This document shows, piece by piece, positions 60,624-64,000 of a stretch of DNA of 64,000 nt (the stretch's first letter is position 1; the number at the start of each line of letters is the position of its first letter). This stretch comes from Diplonema papillatum (taxonomy: Eukaryota; Euglenozoa; Diplonemea; Diplonemida; Diplonemidae). The notes under the pieces are model-generated. The model did not search any database, was not told where the DNA came from, and saw only the letters and a list, made by a program, of their open reading frames with translations. The position numbers and the translations under genes were made by a program. The DNA is taken from the NCBI GenBank assembly GCA_030068145.1, contig JAPJBO010000247.1:62001-126000 (forward strand). Direction: 5' to 3'.

Positions 60624-61863
60624 GTTCGTCATCTGCCCACCGTCCACGGTGATCCAGCAGTTTCTGACGGAGGCGGAGAGGCTCAGCCCGCCCAGGGCCG
60701 TGGTGTTTACGAGCAACACTTCAGACATCGACGTGGTCTACGAGACGATGACCGAAGCTGGGCTGAACACGCGGCTGTTCGACCTCAAGGACGGCACGCC
60801 GCCGCCGTTCCAAGACTACGGGTGGCGCTACCTGCTGATGAAGGAAGAAGCCGCCTTCGGCCTTGACCTGAAGGGCGTGACCCACGTGTTCGTGCTGCAC
60901 ACGCCGTCGTGCAAAGAAGCGTACTGCCACATGGCTGGCCGCGCGGGAAGGTTCGGCACGCGCGGGCTTGTCGTCGGGTTCGTCGAAGACGTGGACCAGA
61001 ACCTGAACCAGTGGGCGTCCGAGATGCAGCTGCTGGATATCGACTTGCCGAAGCATGCCGTTGACTGCCAAACCGGGCTGTCCGCCGAGGGAAGGGTGAC
61101 CGGCAGCTTGGTGAAGCTGCGGGAAGAGCTGCTGAAGCCGGAGCTGCTGTCGCGGCGCCGGGCGCTGCAGACGAAGGTCGACGGGAAGCAGAAGGTGCTC
61201 TACAACCTCGCCCGCCCGGAAGGTGCGCTGTGGGAAAAAACGGCGCCCCCCGGCTCCTTCCCAGCCGTGCTTGAGCAGGCCGAGCGCGAGCGGGCCACCC
61301 AGCCGCTAGGGCCGATGACGGATCTGGAGGTCAGCGTGTGGCGGACGCAGCAGAAGCGGTCGTTCGTCGAAAAAGCGCAGGGTTTGAACCTGCTCGACCA
61401 GAGGGACGGGCTGATGATGCACCAGAAGGAGTTCCGCTACGACCTCGCCGAGCGGATGTCGTTCTACCGCATCATGAACTGGCACCCGAAGGCGAAGGTG
61501 GCGAAGCTGCGGTACAAGGCGTTCAAGCGCCGCCTCGAGACCCGCCGGCACGTGCTCGACAAGTTCATGCACGACCGGCTGCTGCGCAAGTTCACGCCGT
61601 TCTCCCTGGCCCCCGACGGCAGCGACCCGAACCCCACCATTCCGCCCGTCAGCCGGAAGCTCGGCGGCGCCGCGCCGAGCAAGTGGGCGAAGTTCCGCGA
61701 CTTGCCCCCGTACCCAGGGTCCGCGATCGACCGGGAGAATGCGCGGTTCGACCACGCTTTGTTCCAACGAGCGGAGGACGAGCACAACAACCCGCCGCAG
61801 CTACTGGACTCCGGGAAGGATGCGTCTTCGCCGGAGCCTGACGAAGTTACCGAGCATACATAA
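60624..61863 (+). CDS. DEAD-box-like RNA helicase, exon 3
   Basis: Completes the protein (799 residues in this model). Helicase C-domain: PRAVVFTSNTSD is motif IV. LLMKEEAAFGLDLKGVTHVF is motif V, with Phe where R-G-L-D normally has Arg. HMAGRAGRFGTRG is motif VI, with Met for the first Arg of H-R-x-G-R-x-G-R. A roughly 300-residue C-terminal extension follows, rich in basic helical segments (KAKVAKLRYKAFKRRLETRR, HVLDKFMHDRLLRKFTPFSL) and ending in an acidic tail. The extension is not a standard DEAD-box feature; with the Arg-rich N-terminus it suggests an organellar RNA or ribosome role (inference). The exon enters in phase 2 after CCAACCCCACAG. Stop TAA at 61861-61863. Confidence 0.85.
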
Positions 61864-62009
61864 AAGAGCGTGTGTGTGCACGATGCAAGACCTTCGGAGC
61901 ATCCGGACGGCTGCAGTATACTTCGTGTGTCGTTCGGTTTTGCAAGCCTCAGAGTGAATGGATGGATCTAAAGACTGCGCATCAAATTGGTCATTTTCAC
62001 GGGAAAGGT

Positions 62010-62405
62010 TCGAGCCGAGCTTCCGTGGCTTGTCGCCGTACTCAGGAGCTGCAATCGACCGAGAGAATGCGCACGCCTTGTTCCAGCGAGCGGAAGCCAA
62101 GCAGGTAGGGAGAAGGTGGCGAAGCTGTGTTGTCCAAGCGCAGCCTCGAGACCCGCCGACACGTGCTCGACAAGTTCATGCATGACCGGCTGCTGCGCAA
62201 GTTCACGCCGTTCTCCCTGGCCCCGACGGCAGCGACCCGAACCCCACCATTCTGCCCGTCAGCCGGAAGCTCGGCGGCGCCGCGCCGAGCAAGTGGGCGA
62301 AGTTCCGCGACTTGCTCCCGTACCCAGGGTCCGCGATGGACCGGGAGAATGCGCGGTTCAACCACGTTTTGTTCCGACGAGTGGAGGACGAGCACGACAA
62401 CGCCT
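62010..62405 (+). pseudogene. Two broken downstream copies of helicase exon 3 end
   Basis: 62010-62098 copies the segment around 61690-61775 (GACCGAGAGAATGCGCACGC versus GACCGGGAGAATGCGCGGTT). 62107-62405 copies 61490-61790, including CTCGAGACCCGCC and TGCTGCGCAAGTTCACGCCG. A one-base deletion (CCCCGACGGCAGC versus CCCCCGACGGCAGC) shifts the frame. The copies are in tandem, same orientation, without helicase motifs. Confidence 0.85.
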
Positions 62406-62763
62406 TCCTGAGCCTCGCACACACGTGTTGGACTCGTGGTCCGTGCCTCAAGACAGACACAGTTCACCATCTTTCGGGTTCCAACAATTCCGGTATCAGG
62501 GTCGGGTTCTGCCAACCCACTCCGTCAGCCTCTTCATCGTAGCTCCTTCTTTTTCGCTCCCGAATGTTACTAAGCGTTCAGAGCGGCAAAAAGCTCAGAG
62601 AAGCAGAAGTCATACATTGATTGCTTCGCGTTTCGTCTTTTTCCCCCCGTCATTCCCATGATTCTCAACTGGCTTTGAAACATTTTGTCAGTGCAGCTTC
62701 CTTTGTCTCGTCTCATCAGGAGTCCGAGCTACAGGAAAGGCCAACGGCTTTGTTCAGCAGTGG
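62406..62763. other. No gene recognised
   Basis: Contains CACAGTTCACCATCTTTCGG, also found near 16946, and otherwise nothing I can call. Confidence 0.4.
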
Positions 62764-63050
62764 CAGCATACAGGGGAGTGCATCAGTGGCTGCAAACCAG
62801 GGGAGTGCACCAGCAGCAGCAGCAAACCAGGGGAATGCATCAGCAGTGATAGCAGAGTGCACCAGCAGTGACAGCAGAGTGCACCAGCAGTGACAGCATA
62901 CCAGGGGAGTGCATCAGCAGTGACAGCAGAGTGCACCAGCAGTGACAGCATACCAGGGGAGTGCACCAGCAGTGGCAGCATACCAGGGGAGCGCATCAGT
63001 GGCAGCATACCAGGGGAGCGCAGTGGCAGCATACCGGGGGAGTGCATCAA
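62764..63050. repeat. About 30-bp minisatellite with higher-order pattern
   Basis: Units of GCATACCAGGGGAGTGCATCA and GCAGTGACAGCAGAGTGCACC mix in variable order, ending in shorter 24-bp units. Frames in both strands stay open because most unit lengths are multiples of three. Confidence 0.9.
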
Positions 63051-63436
63051 GCCGCTGCATCCGGAACCTTAGAACGACATCACTCCCACCTATACAAGGG
63101 CTGCATACTCCTTTAGACTGTATGCAGCCTTGGGCACTTCTGGAGGGGTGTTTGTCATCGGGTTGGAATCGTTGTCCACGCTACGATTGTAAGCGTGGTG
63201 TTGGACGCTTCTTCTTCCGTTGGGGGGTGTTTGCATCATCGGCATCGTCATCCTGCGCCGAACATCTGCTGCGGGTGATTGTCCTGGGTGTCCCGAAGCT
63301 CTGCCCGATGAACCTTTGCGTGGATTTGCACAAAGACGCGCCATGCAGTACCCGCTGGCCTTGTTCGTGCACGGGAAGGGATAGAGCATACTGCCTGGAG
63401 GTTGGGGCTGCCCGACCTGAACTTTAGATAGGGCGC
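63051..63436. other. No gene recognised
   Basis: Short stretch between two minisatellites. Frames of up to 160 codons are present, but no domain is seen. Confidence 0.4.
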
Positions 63437-64000
63437 TGCCCTACCTGGCTGCCCTACCTACCTGGCTGCCCTACCTGGCTGGCCGCCCTACCTGGCTGCC
63501 CTACCTGGCTGCCCTACCTGGCTGCCCTACCTGGCTGCCCACCTGGCTGCCCTACCTGGCCGCCCTACCTGGCTGCCCTACCTGGCTGCCGTACCTGGCT
63601 GCCCTACCTGGCTGCCCTACCTGGCTGCCCTACCTGGCTGCCCTACCTGGCTGCCCTACCTGGCTGCCCTACCTGGCTGCCCTACCTGGCTGCCCTACCT
63701 GGCTGCCCTACCTGGCTGCCCTACCTGGCTGCCCTACCTGGCTGCCCTACCTGGCTGCCCTACCTGGCTGCCCTACCTGGCTGCCCTACCTGGCTGCCCT
63801 ACCTGGCTGCCCTACCTGGCTGCCCTACCTGGCTGCCCTACCTGGCTGCCCTACCTGGCTGCCCTACCTGGCTGCCCTACCTGGCTGCCCTACCTGGCTG
63901 CCCTACCTGGCTGCCCTACCTGGCTGCCCTACCTGGCTGCCCTACCTGGCTGCCCTACCTGGCTGCCCTACCTGGCTGCCCTACCTGGCTGCCCTACCTG
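63437..64000. repeat. 13-bp minisatellite running off the window end
   Basis: At least 42 near-perfect copies of CTGCCCTACCTGG, with a few early variants (GGCCGCC, an ACCTACC duplication, CTGCCGTACC). The last 400 bp are fully homogeneous. The right end is not in the window, so total length is unknown. Confidence 0.97.

Overview
The window is nuclear DNA from a eukaryote, most likely a protist or microalga. It carries spliceosomal introns, a tubulin-tyrosine-ligase-like gene, a DEAD-box-type helicase, an RRM protein, non-LTR and tyrosine-recombinase (YR) retroelements, TIR DNA elements, and a very high load of minisatellites. I cannot name the species. Three host genes could be assembled, all on the + strand. 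(1) An RRM protein resembling plant BPA1/Vip1-like proteins has exons at 10489-10840, 16254-16490, 17581-17655 and 18027-18223. (2) A TTL-domain protein has exons at 26243-26803, 30941-31450, 49981-50214 and probably 50586-50771. (3) A divergent DEAD-box-type helicase has exons at 58961-59644, 59955-60430 and 60624-61863. Exon joins are phase-consistent and rebuild known domains.

Most of the rest is mobile or repetitive. 1-6.1 kb: three neighbouring units, each bounded by about 30-bp minisatellites in opposite orientation (foldback architecture). 6.2-7.2 kb: a LINE C-terminal fragment that starts at a perfect 40-bp palindrome. 10.8-18.2 kb: the RRM gene, whose 5.4-kb first intron holds dispersed repeats, a small TIR-like element and a truncated TIR element. 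21.1-22.7 kb: degenerate LINE reverse transcriptase fragments expanded into a 33-bp minisatellite. 22.75-23.86 kb: a compact foldback element.

26.2-50.8 kb is the TTL gene. Its first intron (4.1 kb, apparently GC-AG) contains a foldback element derived from a Mutator-like (MULE) transposon and a LINE C-terminal fragment. Its second intron (18.5 kb) is a nest of transposons. It contains two YR retroelements, both with the recombinase upstream of the reverse transcriptase (a VIPER/TATE-like order). One of these has textbook split direct repeats and sits inside the terminal inverted repeat of a TIR element flanked by TAA. A second TAA-flanked TIR element and an unclassified TIR element are also there.

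50.8-58.6 kb has no gene I recognise; it holds dispersed repeats, a GA microsatellite and one weak foldback-like unit. 58.9-61.9 kb is the helicase gene, followed by broken copies of its last exon and by two minisatellites, the last of which (13-bp unit) runs off the window end.

Two themes recur. First, many elements, of at least two unrelated kinds, end in inverted tandem arrays. Second, each host gene is accompanied by truncated, frame-broken copies of its own terminal exons. All intron and domain calls are from reading the sequence; no transcript or database evidence was available.
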